64,000 nt of DNA from an uncultured Chloroflexota bacterium. GTDB taxonomy: Bacteria; Chloroflexota; UBA11872. The first letter of the stretch is position 1. Every line of letters begins with the position of its first letter. Shown here piece after piece: positions 54,314 to 63,102 of the stretch. Position numbers and translations under genes: made by a program. The notes beneath the pieces were generated by a model. That model was given only the letters and a program-made list of their open reading frames with translations, ran no database searches and was not told the origin of the DNA. The stretch spans positions 1,279,899 through 1,343,898 of the forward strand of contig OY282448.1 of assembly GCA_958296175.1 (NCBI GenBank). Reading direction: 5' to 3'.

Positions 54314-55306
54314 ATGACCAACGCACCGCTGCGTATGATCCAGTGGGGAACCAAGCACCCGCATGCCCGCGGCTGGCTGCAGGTGATGCTGGCCAACCCC
54401 AACGTGCAGCTGGAAGGTCTCTACGAGGACGACGCCGAACGCCGCCGCGAACTCGAGTCCCTCGACGAGCCGCCCTGGAACCAGGTCGTCTGGCTCGACG
54501 ACCGTGAGGCCGTGCTGAACGACGACAGCATTGACGCGGTTGCGGCCGAAGGCGACAACGGCGAGAACCTGGCGCAGGCCGAGGCCGTGGTCGACGCTGG
54601 ACGCCACCTCCTGCTGGACAAGCCGGCCGGCCACGATTTTCCGCGCTGGGAGCGCGTGCTGGCCGCCGCGGCCGAACGCGGCCGCTACGTGCAGTTGGGC
54701 TATATGTTTCGCCACCACGACGGCTACGAGCGCATCGCCGGCTGGGCGCGCGGCGGACTGCTGGGCGATATCTTCGCCATCCGCGCACACATGCCGACCT
54801 TAATCGAACCCCAACCCGACTCGCTGCTGACCACGTTCACCGGCGGCGTCTTCTACGACCTGTGCGGCCACGTGCTGGATCAGATCGTCTGGACGCTGGG
54901 GCGGCCCGAGCGCGTCACCCCATTCATGCAGCGGGCGGGGCCTCGAAGCGTGTTCGTCGACAACGGCGTGGCCGTGTTGGAGTATCCGCGCGCGCTGGCC
55001 ATCGTGGACATCGCCGGTCTGGTCGCCAGGCCCCTGCCGCGCCGTTACGAAGTTCACGGAACCCGCGGCTGGGCCATCATGGAACCCATGGAACCCGCCC
55101 AAACCGTGCGGCTTTGCCTGGACGAAGCGCGCGGCGGGTTTTCAGCCGGCGAGCAGGTCTTGGAGCTGGAAGCCCGCCCGCGCTACGCCGCCAGTCTGGC
55201 GGCGTTCGTGCGCACCGTGCGCGGCCAGCAGCCGCCGGAGCGCTCGCTGGAACACGAGCGCATCGTGCAGGAAACCGTGCTGCGCGCAACGGGCGCCATC
55301 GCCTGA
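54314..55306 (+). CDS. Gfo/Idh/MocA family oxidoreductase
   Basis: A 330-residue NAD(P)-dependent oxidoreductase. The N-terminus (MIQWGTKHPHARGWLQVML) is a shortened version of the usual GxGxxG Rossmann turn. The substrate-binding Lys lies in LLLDKPAGHDFP, matching the family EKP motif. The central GGVFYDLCGHVLDQIVW holds the catalytic His region. The start is ATG 54314, with GAGAGGAG upstream. It is distinct from the paralogue at 34235. The neighbours (SMP-30, aldo/keto reductase) suggest carbohydrate metabolism. Confidence 0.82.
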   Translation: MTNAPLRMIQWGTKHPHARGWLQVMLANPNVQLEGLYEDDAERRRELESLDEPPWNQVVWLDDREAVLNDDSIDAVAAEGDNGENLAQAEAVVDAGRHLLLDKPAGHDFPRWERVLAAAAERGRYVQLGYMFRHHDGYERIAGWARGGLLGDIFAIRAHMPTLIEPQPDSLLTTFTGGVFYDLCGHVLDQIVWTLGRPERVTPFMQRAGPRSVFVDNGVAVLEYPRALAIVDIAGLVARPLPRRYEVHGTRGWAIMEPMEPAQTVRLCLDEARGGFSAGEQVLELEARPRYAASLAAFVRTVRGQQPPERSLEHERIVQETVLRATGAIA

Positions 55307-55434
55307 GTTATCGCCTGAGTTGGCGGGCCGCTGCGGGGCTTTCGTCCAGCGTTCCCGCCGGACGGCGCGGGGCACGGCGGACGTCGACGCCGTCGAGGCC
55401 GTCGAGTAGTCGGACAGCGGCAGTCGGGCTGAGG

Positions 55435-56379
55435 CTAGTTCCCCAGCCCCAGGTCCAGATGTCCGAACAGCGCGTGCAAACGCGCGCGGTCGGCGGGCGG
55501 CAGCGGGCCGCGCGCCATCGCCGCCGCGTTCGCTTCCAGGTGGGCGGGGTTGCCCGTGCCGGTCAGCACGGTCGAGACCGCCGGCGGTTCCAGCACGTAG
55601 CGGTAGGCGGCTTCGGGAATCGATTCCACGTCCCCGTGCACCAGCCAGCGCAGCGGGTCGTCGTCTGGCAGCGCATCGGCGTCCAGCAGCCCGCGCGCCT
55701 TCAGGTCGACGATAACCTCGCGCAGCCGCTGCGGATTGGCCAGCGCGCGGCGCACCGCCACCATCACGATCAAACCGACGTCGTCGGCCTCGGCCTGGGC
55801 AAAGACGCTGCGCTCGGCGGTCTGGTGCAACAGGTTGTAGCCGATCATCACCGAGTCGAAGCGCCCGTCGCGCGCCGCGCGGTGAAACGTCTCGTGCTTC
55901 GGGTCGGCGTGCGCCTGCTCGGTGAGGCCGATAGAGCCGATCTTGCCGGCCCGCCGGGCCTCTTCCAGCGCCGGGACCTGGATGTCCGCCACAGCGTCGA
56001 ACTGCGCCGGTTCCACCCCGTGCGCCTGCATGACGTCGATGTAGTCCAGCCCCAGCCGCGCCAGGCTGCGGTCGATGGAGGCGTGCACGGCCGCCGCGTC
56101 GATCACCGCGCCGTCCCGGTCTTTGGGTGTGTATTTGGTGGCCAGCACGAAGTCCCCGCGCGGCACCCCGTGCAGCGCGTGCCCCAGCAGCGCTTCGCTC
56201 TCGCCGTAGCTGGCCGCCGTGTCGATGAAGTTGACGCCCAGGTCGAGCGCCCGCCGCAGCAGCCGCCGGGCGTCGCCGCGCGTGGCGCCGCGCGATTGCC
56301 CCATGCGGCTGGGACCGCCGGTGCCCAGGCTGGTCAGCGACACGCGCAAGCCGGTGCGCCCCAAACGCCGATATTCCAT
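55435..56379 (-). CDS. Aldo/keto reductase
   Basis: A 314-residue TIM-barrel oxidoreductase. It starts MEYRRLGRTGLRVSLTSLGT; the catalytic Asp/Tyr come in GVNFIDTAASYGESEALLG, Lys in FVLATKYTPK, and His in MQAHGVEP. The family is NADPH-dependent; the start pattern resembles L-fucose/D-threo-aldose dehydrogenases. ATG 56379 was chosen over a longer frame that adds a low-complexity start. It converges with the oxidoreductase at 54314. Confidence 0.88.
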   Translation of the reverse strand: MEYRRLGRTGLRVSLTSLGTGGPSRMGQSRGATRGDARRLLRRALDLGVNFIDTAASYGESEALLGHALHGVPRGDFVLATKYTPKDRDGAVIDAAAVHASIDRSLARLGLDYIDVMQAHGVEPAQFDAVADIQVPALEEARRAGKIGSIGLTEQAHADPKHETFHRAARDGRFDSVMIGYNLLHQTAERSVFAQAEADDVGLIVMVAVRRALANPQRLREVIVDLKARGLLDADALPDDDPLRWLVHGDVESIPEAAYRYVLEPPAVSTVLTGTGNPAHLEANAAAMARGPLPPADRARLHALFGHLDLGLGN

Positions 56380-56613
56380 CGCGCCGCACCCTCTCGCGTC
56401 CTGCGCACTGCCGCTCGTGCAGCATAGGCCCCCGCCGCCGCCCATGCGCGGCGGCGCAAATCCAAACCAGCGGGTGCGCGGCGCGCCGCCGCCGTCCGCT
56501 TCCGCGGCCCTGACACCGCGCCGGTGTAGCCTTGATTAGAGATACGCTCCCGCCGTCCGCACCCGGTCGGTCCGACCGGCCGCCCGCGCGGCGAACTCGA
56601 TGCACGAGCCGTT

Positions 56614-59106
56614 ATGACGACGACCGCCGACCAACCCGCGATGCTGCTGACCCTGCCGGTGGCGGGCATGCACTGCGCGGCGTGCGTCAGCCGCGTCGAG
56701 CGCACCGTGGCCGCGCTGGACGGCGTGACCCAGGCGGCGGTCAACCTGGCGGCGCAGACCGTTGCCGTGCAGGCCGTCCCTGGGGTCAGCGCCGGCGAGG
56801 TTGCGGCCGCCGTGCGCGCGGCGGGCTACGACGTTCCCGCCGCGGAGGCCGCGCTGGATATCGAAGGCATGCACTGCGCGTCCTGCGTCAGCCAGGTGGA
56901 GCGCGCGTTGACGGACGCCGCGGGCGTGCTGAACGCCAGCGTCAACCTGGCCAGCGAGCAGGCGCGCGTGCGCTACGTGCCAGGCCTTACCGACCGCGGC
57001 CGCCTGTGCGCGGCCGTGGAGCGCGCGGGCTACGCCGTGCGCAATCCGCCCCACGCCGATGCCCGCGCCGCCGGCCGCGGCGACCCGTTGGCGCAGGCGC
57101 GGGCGCGCGAGCGGCGCTGGCTGGGCCTCCAGGCGGGCGCCGCCCTGCTGGTCGGCGCGCTGGCGCTCTGGGGCTCGATGGACGCCCTGCCGGGCGCGCC
57201 GCAGGTCCTGACCAACCCGTGGGCGCTTCTGGTTCTGGTCACGCCGGTGCAGGTCTGGGCCGGCGGCCGCTTCTATCGCGGCGCCTGGAGCGCGCTGCGG
57301 CGCGGCTCGGCCGACATGAACACGCTCATCGCCGTGGGCACCAGCGCCGCCTACGGCTATAGCCTGGTCCTCACCGTCTGGCCGCAGGTCTTCGCCGGGC
57401 CGCCCGACGCCATTGCCTACTACTACGACGCTGCGGCCATCATCATCGGACTGGTTTTGCTGGGGCGCTTCCTCGAAGCGCGCGCCAAGGCGCGGGCTTC
57501 GGCGGCGGTCTCGCGCCTGATTGGCATGCACGCGCGCGACGCCAGCGTGGAACGCGGCGGCCAGACCCTGACCGTGCCGATCGCCGACGTGCGCGCCGAC
57601 GACGTGGTGGTGGTGCGGCCCGGCGCCAGGGTTCCGGTGGACGGCCAGGTGATTGCGGGCGCGTCGGCCGTGGACGAGTCGATGGTCACCGGCGAGAGCA
57701 TGCCGGTGGAGAAAAGCCCGGGCGACGCGGTCATCGGCGCCACGGTCAACGCCACCGGCAGCCTGCGCGTGCGCCCCACACGCATCGGGCAGGACTCCGT
57801 GCTGGACCAGATCATCGCGCTGGTGGAACGCGCGCAGGCGTCCAAAGCGCCGGTGCAGCGGCTGGCGGACGCGGTGGCGGCGCGCTTCGTGCCCGCCGTC
57901 ATGGCGGCGGCGCTGACGGCGTTCGCGCTCTGGCTTGCCCTGGGTCCCGAGCCGCGGCTGACCGCGGCCCTCACCAGCGCGGTTGCGGTGCTGGTTATCG
58001 CTTGCCCCTGCGCGCTGGGCCTGGCCACGCCCACCGCCATCATGGTGGGCACGGGCCGCGGCGCCGAGCTGGGGCTGTTGATCCATCACGCCGAGGCGCT
58101 GGAAGCGGCCGGACGCGTCGACACTCTGGTGCTGGACAAGACCGGCACGCTCACGCGCGCCGAACTGCGGCTGCAACGCATAACGCCGCTGGGCGGCTGG
58201 TCGGCGGCGGAGGCGCTGCGGCTGGCCGCCGCCGCGGAAGCCGACTCCGAGCACCCCATCGGCCAGGCCGTCGTACTCGCGGCCAACGAACGCGGGATCG
58301 AGGCCCCGACCGCGCGCGGCTTCCGTTCCGTCACCGGCGGCGGCGTGCAGGCCGAGGTGGAGGGGCGCCAGGTCCTGGTCGGGTCGGCCGACTGGCTGGC
58401 CAGCCGCAGCGTGGACGCGAGCGCCGCGGCGCTCGCGAGCGGGGAAAACGCCGCCGCGGGCGGAACGCAAATCGCCGCGGCGGTGGACGGCACGCTGGCG
58501 GGCGTATTGACGCTGGCCGACGCTCCGCGGCCGGAGGCCCGCGCGGCGGTCGAGCAGTTCCAACGCCTGGGGCTGCGCGTGCTGATGGCCAGCGGCGACC
58601 GGCGCGCCGCCGCCGACGCCATTGCGCGCGCGGTTGGCGTCGACGAGGTGCGGGCGGAGCTGCAACCGGCGGACAAGGCCGCCCTGGTGCGCGAACTGCA
58701 ACGCCTGGGGCGGCGCGTGGCCGTGGTCGGTGACGGCGTCAACGACGCCCCCGCGCTGGCGCAGGCCGACCTGGGAATTGCGATGGGCGCGGGAACCGAC
58801 GTGGCCTCCCAGGCGGCGGACATTACGCTGGTGCGCAGTGACCTGCGCGCCGCCGCCTCCGCGCTGCGGCTCAGCCGCGCCGTCATGCGCACCATCAAGC
58901 AGAACCTCTTCTGGGCCTTCGCCTACAACACGCTGCTCATTCCGGTGGCGGCCGGCGCGCTGTTCCCCGCCTTTGGCGTGCTGCTGAACCCCATGCTGGC
59001 CGCCGCCGCCATGGCCTTCAGCTCGCTTTCCGTGGTCGTCAATTCCCTGCGCCTGCGCCGCTTCCGTCCGGAGGGGGCGGAAACGGCGGAGCGCGGGACG
59101 CGCTGA
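56614..59106 (+). CDS. copA: Copper-translocating P1B-type ATPase
   Basis: An 830-residue heavy-metal P-type ATPase that exports Cu(I). Two N-terminal HMA domains ([12 protein letters not shown] near residue 18 and [12 protein letters not shown] near 88) bind the metal. The membrane metal site is [12 protein letters not shown], the phosphorylated residue is Asp508 in DKTGTLT, and the hinge is [20 protein letters not shown]. The start is ATG 56614. Together with the CopC/CopD-type genes at 36-40 kb it forms the copper system of this region, although it is not linked to them. Ferritin follows 315 bases downstream. Confidence 0.95.
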   Translation: MTTTADQPAMLLTLPVAGMHCAACVSRVERTVAALDGVTQAAVNLAAQTVAVQAVPGVSAGEVAAAVRAAGYDVPAAEAALDIEGMHCASCVSQVERALTDAAGVLNASVNLASEQARVRYVPGLTDRGRLCAAVERAGYAVRNPPHADARAAGRGDPLAQARARERRWLGLQAGAALLVGALALWGSMDALPGAPQVLTNPWALLVLVTPVQVWAGGRFYRGAWSALRRGSADMNTLIAVGTSAAYGYSLVLTVWPQVFAGPPDAIAYYYDAAAIIIGLVLLGRFLEARAKARASAAVSRLIGMHARDASVERGGQTLTVPIADVRADDVVVVRPGARVPVDGQVIAGASAVDESMVTGESMPVEKSPGDAVIGATVNATGSLRVRPTRIGQDSVLDQIIALVERAQASKAPVQRLADAVAARFVPAVMAAALTAFALWLALGPEPRLTAALTSAVAVLVIACPCALGLATPTAIMVGTGRGAELGLLIHHAEALEAAGRVDTLVLDKTGTLTRAELRLQRITPLGGWSAAEALRLAAAAEADSEHPIGQAVVLAANERGIEAPTARGFRSVTGGGVQAEVEGRQVLVGSADWLASRSVDASAAALASGENAAAGGTQIAAAVDGTLAGVLTLADAPRPEARAAVEQFQRLGLRVLMASGDRRAAADAIARAVGVDEVRAELQPADKAALVRELQRLGRRVAVVGDGVNDAPALAQADLGIAMGAGTDVASQAADITLVRSDLRAAASALRLSRAVMRTIKQNLFWAFAYNTLLIPVAAGALFPAFGVLLNPMLAAAAMAFSSLSVVVNSLRLRRFRPEGAETAERGTR

Positions 59107-59421
59107 CGCCTCCATCGCAGCCTTGCCGCGGAAGAAATTCGTCACGCGGCGCGAACTACAGGCTATGAGTGCACGGTAATTGCAGGCATTCGTACGTGCT
59201 TAGCATCCAAGATACCCACGACTATAGCTGCGTATTCGTATGGGGATAGATTGCAGTGAGACTCCGTTCGTAGCTGAACATGCGGCGCTGTACACCGGTG
59301 CGTTCGTGAGCTAGGCTTGCATCGTCGATCGGGAGGCCGCGCCGCACGGTCGAGAGCGGGGGCGGCAGCGGCCGATCGACGCGGCGATCGAACGAATGCT
59401 CGACAGAAAGGAACACTACGC
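59107..59421. other. Intergenic region upstream of ferritin
   Basis: A 315-base gap of clearly lower GC than its surroundings in its first 200 bases. It should hold the ferritin promoter; no convincing -35/-10 pair or Fur-type box was picked out. A minus-strand frame across it has no protein character. Confidence 0.4.
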
Positions 59422-59937
59422 ATGAGCATGGATGCCAATCTGGTCAGCGCCTTGAACGCGCAGATCAGGGGCGAATTCGCGGCGTCGTACGTCTACCTGG
59501 GCATGTCGGCCTACTTCGAGTCGCTCGACTTGAAGGGCTTTGCCGGCTGGATGCGCGCGCAGAGCCAGGAAGAGTGGGCGCACGGGATGCGCATTTTCGA
59601 CCATCTGGCGGCGCGCGACGCGCCCATCTCGCTGGCGGAGCTGAGCAGCCCGACCACCGACTACTACGACCCCAAGAGCGCCGTCGCGGCCGCGCTGGCG
59701 CAGGAGCAGGACACGACGCGGGACGTCAACCAGCTCTACGCGCAGGCGATCTCCTGCGGCGACTATCAGGCCAAGGGGCTGCTGGACTGGTTCGTGAACG
59801 AGCAGACCGAGGAAGAGGACTCGCTGCGCACGCTGCTGAGCCAGCTCACGATCGCCGGCGACAGCGGCGCCGCGCTGCTGATTCTGGACCGCGAACTCAG
59901 CGAGCGGGATGCGTCCGACGACGAGCCGATGGGGTAG
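59422..59937 (+). CDS. Bacterial ferritin
   Basis: A 171-residue non-haem ferritin that stores iron. Ferroxidase ligands are present: Glu in QIRGEFAASYVY, Glu and His in SQEEWAHGMRIF, Glu in ALAQEQDTTRDVN, and the C-terminal helix FVNEQTEEEDSLRTLL. The start is ATG 59422, with AAGGAA about 10 bases upstream. The gene stands alone after copA. Confidence 0.92.
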   Translation: MSMDANLVSALNAQIRGEFAASYVYLGMSAYFESLDLKGFAGWMRAQSQEEWAHGMRIFDHLAARDAPISLAELSSPTTDYYDPKSAVAAALAQEQDTTRDVNQLYAQAISCGDYQAKGLLDWFVNEQTEEEDSLRTLLSQLTIAGDSGAALLILDRELSERDASDDEPMG

Positions 59938-60039
59938 CCGCGCCGACGGTGTTGCGGATGGGCGCGGGCATATCGGGCCACCCCCCGTGCGCCCGGCTGC
60001 GCCTGCTGCGTCATCGGCCGGCGCCGAGCCGGTCAGGAA

Positions 60040-61398
60040 CTACCCCCGGGCGCGCAGACGCGCCGCCAGCGCCTCCGCGTCGGCGCGCAAGCCTGCGCTG
60101 ACGTCGACCGGATAGGCAGGCGCGGCGGGCGGGAGGCTCTGGATTGGGTCCGGCAGTTCGGCTACGCCCTGCGCGGCGTGCGCGCGCACGGCGTCCAGCG
60201 GCGGCGCCGGGGCGAGGCGGCGCCCGCGCGTCATCACCGGCTGCAAGAGTGGGCGCCCCGCCAGCGGCTCGTCCGCGCGCGCTACCACGTCGCGCACCGC
60301 CCGCCCGCCCTCGACCTGACGAAACACCTGCTTGCGGCCGGGCAGGGTGAGTTTGGCGGCGGACAGTTTCATCCGCCCCTGGCCGGCGTAGGCGGCCAGC
60401 TTGTAGGCCGTGTCCAGATAGGGCGCGTCGGGCGAGGCGGCCAGCGCCGTGCCCACGCCAAACCCGTCGATTGGCGCACCCGCCGCCGCGAGTGCGGCTA
60501 TTGCCTCGGCGTCCAGCTCGCCGCTCGCCACGATGCGCACGGCCTCCAGCCCGGCGGCGTCCAGCATGCGCCGGGCCATGGCGGCTTCCGCCGCCAGATC
60601 GCCGGAGTCGATGCGCACGGCGGCCACGTCGAACGCCGCCCCCAGCCGCTCGGCCAGCGCGATCACGTTGCGAACCCCGCCGGCCGTGTCGTAGGTGTCG
60701 ACCAGCAGCGTGGCGCGCGGGTGCGTGGCCGTGAAGGCGGCGAAAGCCTCGGCCTCGTCGTCGTAGGCCTGCACGAAGCTGTGCGCCATCGTTCCGGCCA
60801 CCGGCACGCCGCAGCGGCGGCCGGCCGCGACGTTCGAGGTGGCCGCAATTCCCGCCGCGTAGGCCGCGCGCGCCGTGCCCACGCCGGCCGCCGCGCCCTG
60901 GGCGTGGCGCGTGCCGAAGTCCACCACCGGCCGCCCGCCCGCGGCCCGCGCCAGGCGGTGCGCCGTGGAGGCGGCCTGGGTCTGGTGGTGCAGCGCCGCC
61001 AGCAGGAACGTTTCCACCAGCTGCGCCTCCGGCAGCGGGGCCGTCACCTCCAGCAGCGGCTCGTTGGCGAACATCGGCGTGCCCTCGGGCACGGCCCGCA
61101 CCGAGCCCTGGAACCTGAACTCCGCCAGACGGTCGATGAAATCGGCGGAGAAGCGCTGCACCGACGCCAGGTATTCGAGCTCCGCGGCTGAAAACGCCAG
61201 GGTTTCCAGGTAATCGAGCGCGGCTTCCAGACCGCAGGCGATCAGCAGGTTGCGCCGCGGCGGCAGGCGGCGGCAGAACAGCTCGAACGTTGCTTCCTCG
61301 GTCAGCCCGTGCTCCCAGTAGGCCTGGAGCATGGTGAGTTCGTAGAGGTCGGTCAGCAGACCCGACCCGCGCGGGCCGCCGGCAGGCGGCGTCGTCAC
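60040..61398 (-). CDS. pncB: Nicotinate phosphoribosyltransferase
   Basis: A 452-residue enzyme that converts nicotinate to nicotinate mononucleotide. LLTDLYELTMLQAYWEHG at the N-terminus is the family start. The catalytic His is in VDFGTRHAQG, and the phosphate-binding region is VRIDSGDLAAEA and GFGVGTALA. The start is GTG 61398, which overlaps the pncA stop (GTGA). The open frame continues far upstream in the same phase, but that is an effect of GC bias. With pncA it forms a two-gene NAD salvage operon. Confidence 0.93.
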   Translation of the reverse strand: MTTPPAGGPRGSGLLTDLYELTMLQAYWEHGLTEEATFELFCRRLPPRRNLLIACGLEAALDYLETLAFSAAELEYLASVQRFSADFIDRLAEFRFQGSVRAVPEGTPMFANEPLLEVTAPLPEAQLVETFLLAALHHQTQAASTAHRLARAAGGRPVVDFGTRHAQGAAAGVGTARAAYAAGIAATSNVAAGRRCGVPVAGTMAHSFVQAYDDEAEAFAAFTATHPRATLLVDTYDTAGGVRNVIALAERLGAAFDVAAVRIDSGDLAAEAAMARRMLDAAGLEAVRIVASGELDAEAIAALAAAGAPIDGFGVGTALAASPDAPYLDTAYKLAAYAGQGRMKLSAAKLTLPGRKQVFRQVEGGRAVRDVVARADEPLAGRPLLQPVMTRGRRLAPAPPLDAVRAHAAQGVAELPDPIQSLPPAAPAYPVDVSAGLRADAEALAARLRARG

Positions 61399-61976
61399 GC
61401 CGGCGCGCCGCGTTCCAGCAGCGCGCCGGCCGCGCGCATGGCGTCCAGCGCCGCCTGGCCGTCGCCGGCCTGCACGTTCACGGCGCGCACCGCCGACAGG
61501 ATGACGTGCACCGCCAATCCCTCCAGGGCAACCGCGTCCAGAACGCTGGCCCTGACGCAGTAGTCGGTGGCCAGGCCCCCGACCCAGAGGCGGCGCACGT
61601 CCGCCGCGCGCAACCGCGCGGCCAGGTCGGTGCCGTCGAACGCGGAGTAGGCGTCGCGGTTGGGGTCGTCGGCCTTGCTCACGATCACGGCGTCGTCCGG
61701 CAGGCGCAGCTCGGCGCAAAAGGCCGCCCCCTCGGTGTCGTGCACGCAATGCGGCGGCCAGGGGCCGCCGCGCGGCCGAAAGCTCACGTGGTTGGCCGGA
61801 TGCCAGTCCCGCGAGGCAAACACCCGCGCGCCGGCGCGCCGCGCCGCGGCCAGCCAGCGGTTCAGCTCGGGCGCCACCGCGTCCCCGTCCGGCACGGCCA
61901 GCGCACCGCCCGGACAGAAGTCGTTCTGCACGTCCACCAGCAGCAGCGCGTCGCGGGAGGTCAACTCCACGGCCAT
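61395..61976 (-). CDS. pncA: Nicotinamidase
   Basis: A 193-residue isochorismatase-fold amidase that turns nicotinamide into nicotinate, the substrate of the next enzyme. The catalytic triad is Asp in LLVDVQNDFCPGG, Lys in IVSKADD, and Cys in ATDYCVRASVLDA. The metal-binding residues are in SRDWHPANHVSF. The start is ATG 61976 (MAVELTSRD). It overlaps pncB by 4 bases. Confidence 0.95.
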   Translation of the reverse strand: MAVELTSRDALLLVDVQNDFCPGGALAVPDGDAVAPELNRWLAAARRAGARVFASRDWHPANHVSFRPRGGPWPPHCVHDTEGAAFCAELRLPDDAVIVSKADDPNRDAYSAFDGTDLAARLRAADVRRLWVGGLATDYCVRASVLDAVALEGLAVHVILSAVRAVNVQAGDGQAALDAMRAAGALLERGAPA

Positions 61977-62478
61977 GGATCGCCTCGCTGGGACCCTGGA
62001 TCGTTGCGCCCAGCATACGCGCCGCCCCGGTGCGGCCGCGAGGCGTTCGCTCTTGCGGGCATAGCCCAGGCTGCCCCGGGTTCGCACGCGGCGCCTCCAC
62101 CGAGGGCTGACGGCCGTGACCCTTCGCTGCCGGCGGGTATGAGTCATCGATCATGCGATTGTTTGCACATGCAAAGGCGAGCGATGATACACAGATAACG
62201 AAGCGTATATTGCCGTGATTACATGCGAGTATATGCATGTCTAACCTCGCGTGAAAGCGTACGCAACGAACGAGAAACGCGAGACGATTCGGCGTCTTAT
62301 CTCTGGACAGCAGCGCATAGTTGTCGATAGATTGTTCGAGACGTGATATCGTCTGTTCCATGCCGGTGGGACGCGTCGACGCAAGGCGCAGAACGTCGGC
62401 GTGTTCCAGACCGCGCCATGAGCGGCGGCACGACAGCGCCCCACGCGGTACTGAAGCCCGCGGGTGAAAGGAGATGCC
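61977..62478. other. Divergent promoter region with palindromes
   Basis: A 502-base gap between pncA and the repeat protein gene, which diverge. Its middle is low in GC. It holds a perfect 6-bp inverted repeat TTTGCA-CA-TGCAAA (62163-62176) and ACATGC-N8-GCATGT (62221-62240), either of which could be a repressor site for the NAD operon. No RNA gene was recognised. Confidence 0.45.
62163..62176. promoter_or_regulatory. Palindromic operator-like site
   Basis: TTTGCA-CA-TGCAAA is a perfect palindrome in AT-rich DNA, 187 bases upstream of pncA. The binding protein is unknown. Confidence 0.35.
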
Positions 62479-63051
62479 ATGAAATCGATGCGAGTAACGA
62501 AGCCGTTGCGAGCGCTTGCGGCCGCCGGGATTGCCGCGTTTGCCCTGGCGGCGCCGGCAAGCGCGCAATGGCCGAGCACGTGCGTCGAACTGAACGACAT
62601 GGCGGAGGTCTACGCCGGCCGCCCCTGGAACGCCGGCGTCTACCAGCGCGTGCACGGCGCCAGCGCCGAGGCGGTCTGCCAAGCCGAAAAGCGCGCGCAG
62701 GTCCAGAGCGCCTTCGCCTGGGCGTTTCCGTCCGCCGCCGCGCAGTCGCAGCCGGCGGACGCCGACGGCTCGCAGGACGGCGGCGAACATCACGCCCGCC
62801 CGCGCGACGACGACTCGCAGGCCGACGGCCATGACGCCGATCTCCGCCGTGACGACGACGACACGGACAACGACGGGACCGACAGCGACGGTGTGGCCAC
62901 CTCGCAACTGACGGACAACGACGGGACCGACAGCGACGGCGTGGCTACCTCGCAACTGACGGACAACGACGGGACGGACAGCGACGGCGTGGCTACCTCG
63001 CAGCTGACGGACAACGACGGGACGGACAGCGACGGCGTGGCTACCTCGTAG
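62479..63051 (+). CDS. Secreted protein with 16-residue Asp/Gly/Thr repeats
   Basis: A 190-residue exported protein. The signal peptide (MKSMRVTKPLRALAAAGIAA...APASAQ) is followed by a short domain with two Cys (PSTCVELN and AVCQAEK) and a His/Asp-rich stretch. The C-terminal third is four tandem copies of TDNDGTDSDGVATSQL. The acidic repeats could bind calcium, but no strict RTX or EF-hand motif is seen. The start is ATG 62479 behind GAAAGGAG. The stop TAG falls at the end of the fourth repeat, in the place of a Gln codon; a fifth repeat continues in frame after it. Confidence 0.7.
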   Translation: MKSMRVTKPLRALAAAGIAAFALAAPASAQWPSTCVELNDMAEVYAGRPWNAGVYQRVHGASAEAVCQAEKRAQVQSAFAWAFPSAAAQSQPADADGSQDGGEHHARPRDDDSQADGHDADLRRDDDDTDNDGTDSDGVATSQLTDNDGTDSDGVATSQLTDNDGTDSDGVATSQLTDNDGTDSDGVATS

Positions 63052-63102
63052 CCGATGGACAACGACGGGACGGACAGCGACGGGGTGGACGCGCCGCTCG
63101 AC
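62863..63102. repeat. 48-bp tandem repeat crossing a stop codon
   Basis: Units begin at 62863, 62911, 62959, 63007 and 63055, each 48 bp (16 codons). The first four are in the secreted protein. The fifth begins with ATG 63055 after the TAG at 63049-63051 and stays in the same frame, forming the N-terminus of the next gene. Confidence 0.85.

Noticed and set aside
59163..59438. 91-codon minus-strand frame upstream of ferritin
   Set aside because: It overlaps the probable ferritin promoter and has no ribosome-binding site or recognisable protein features.
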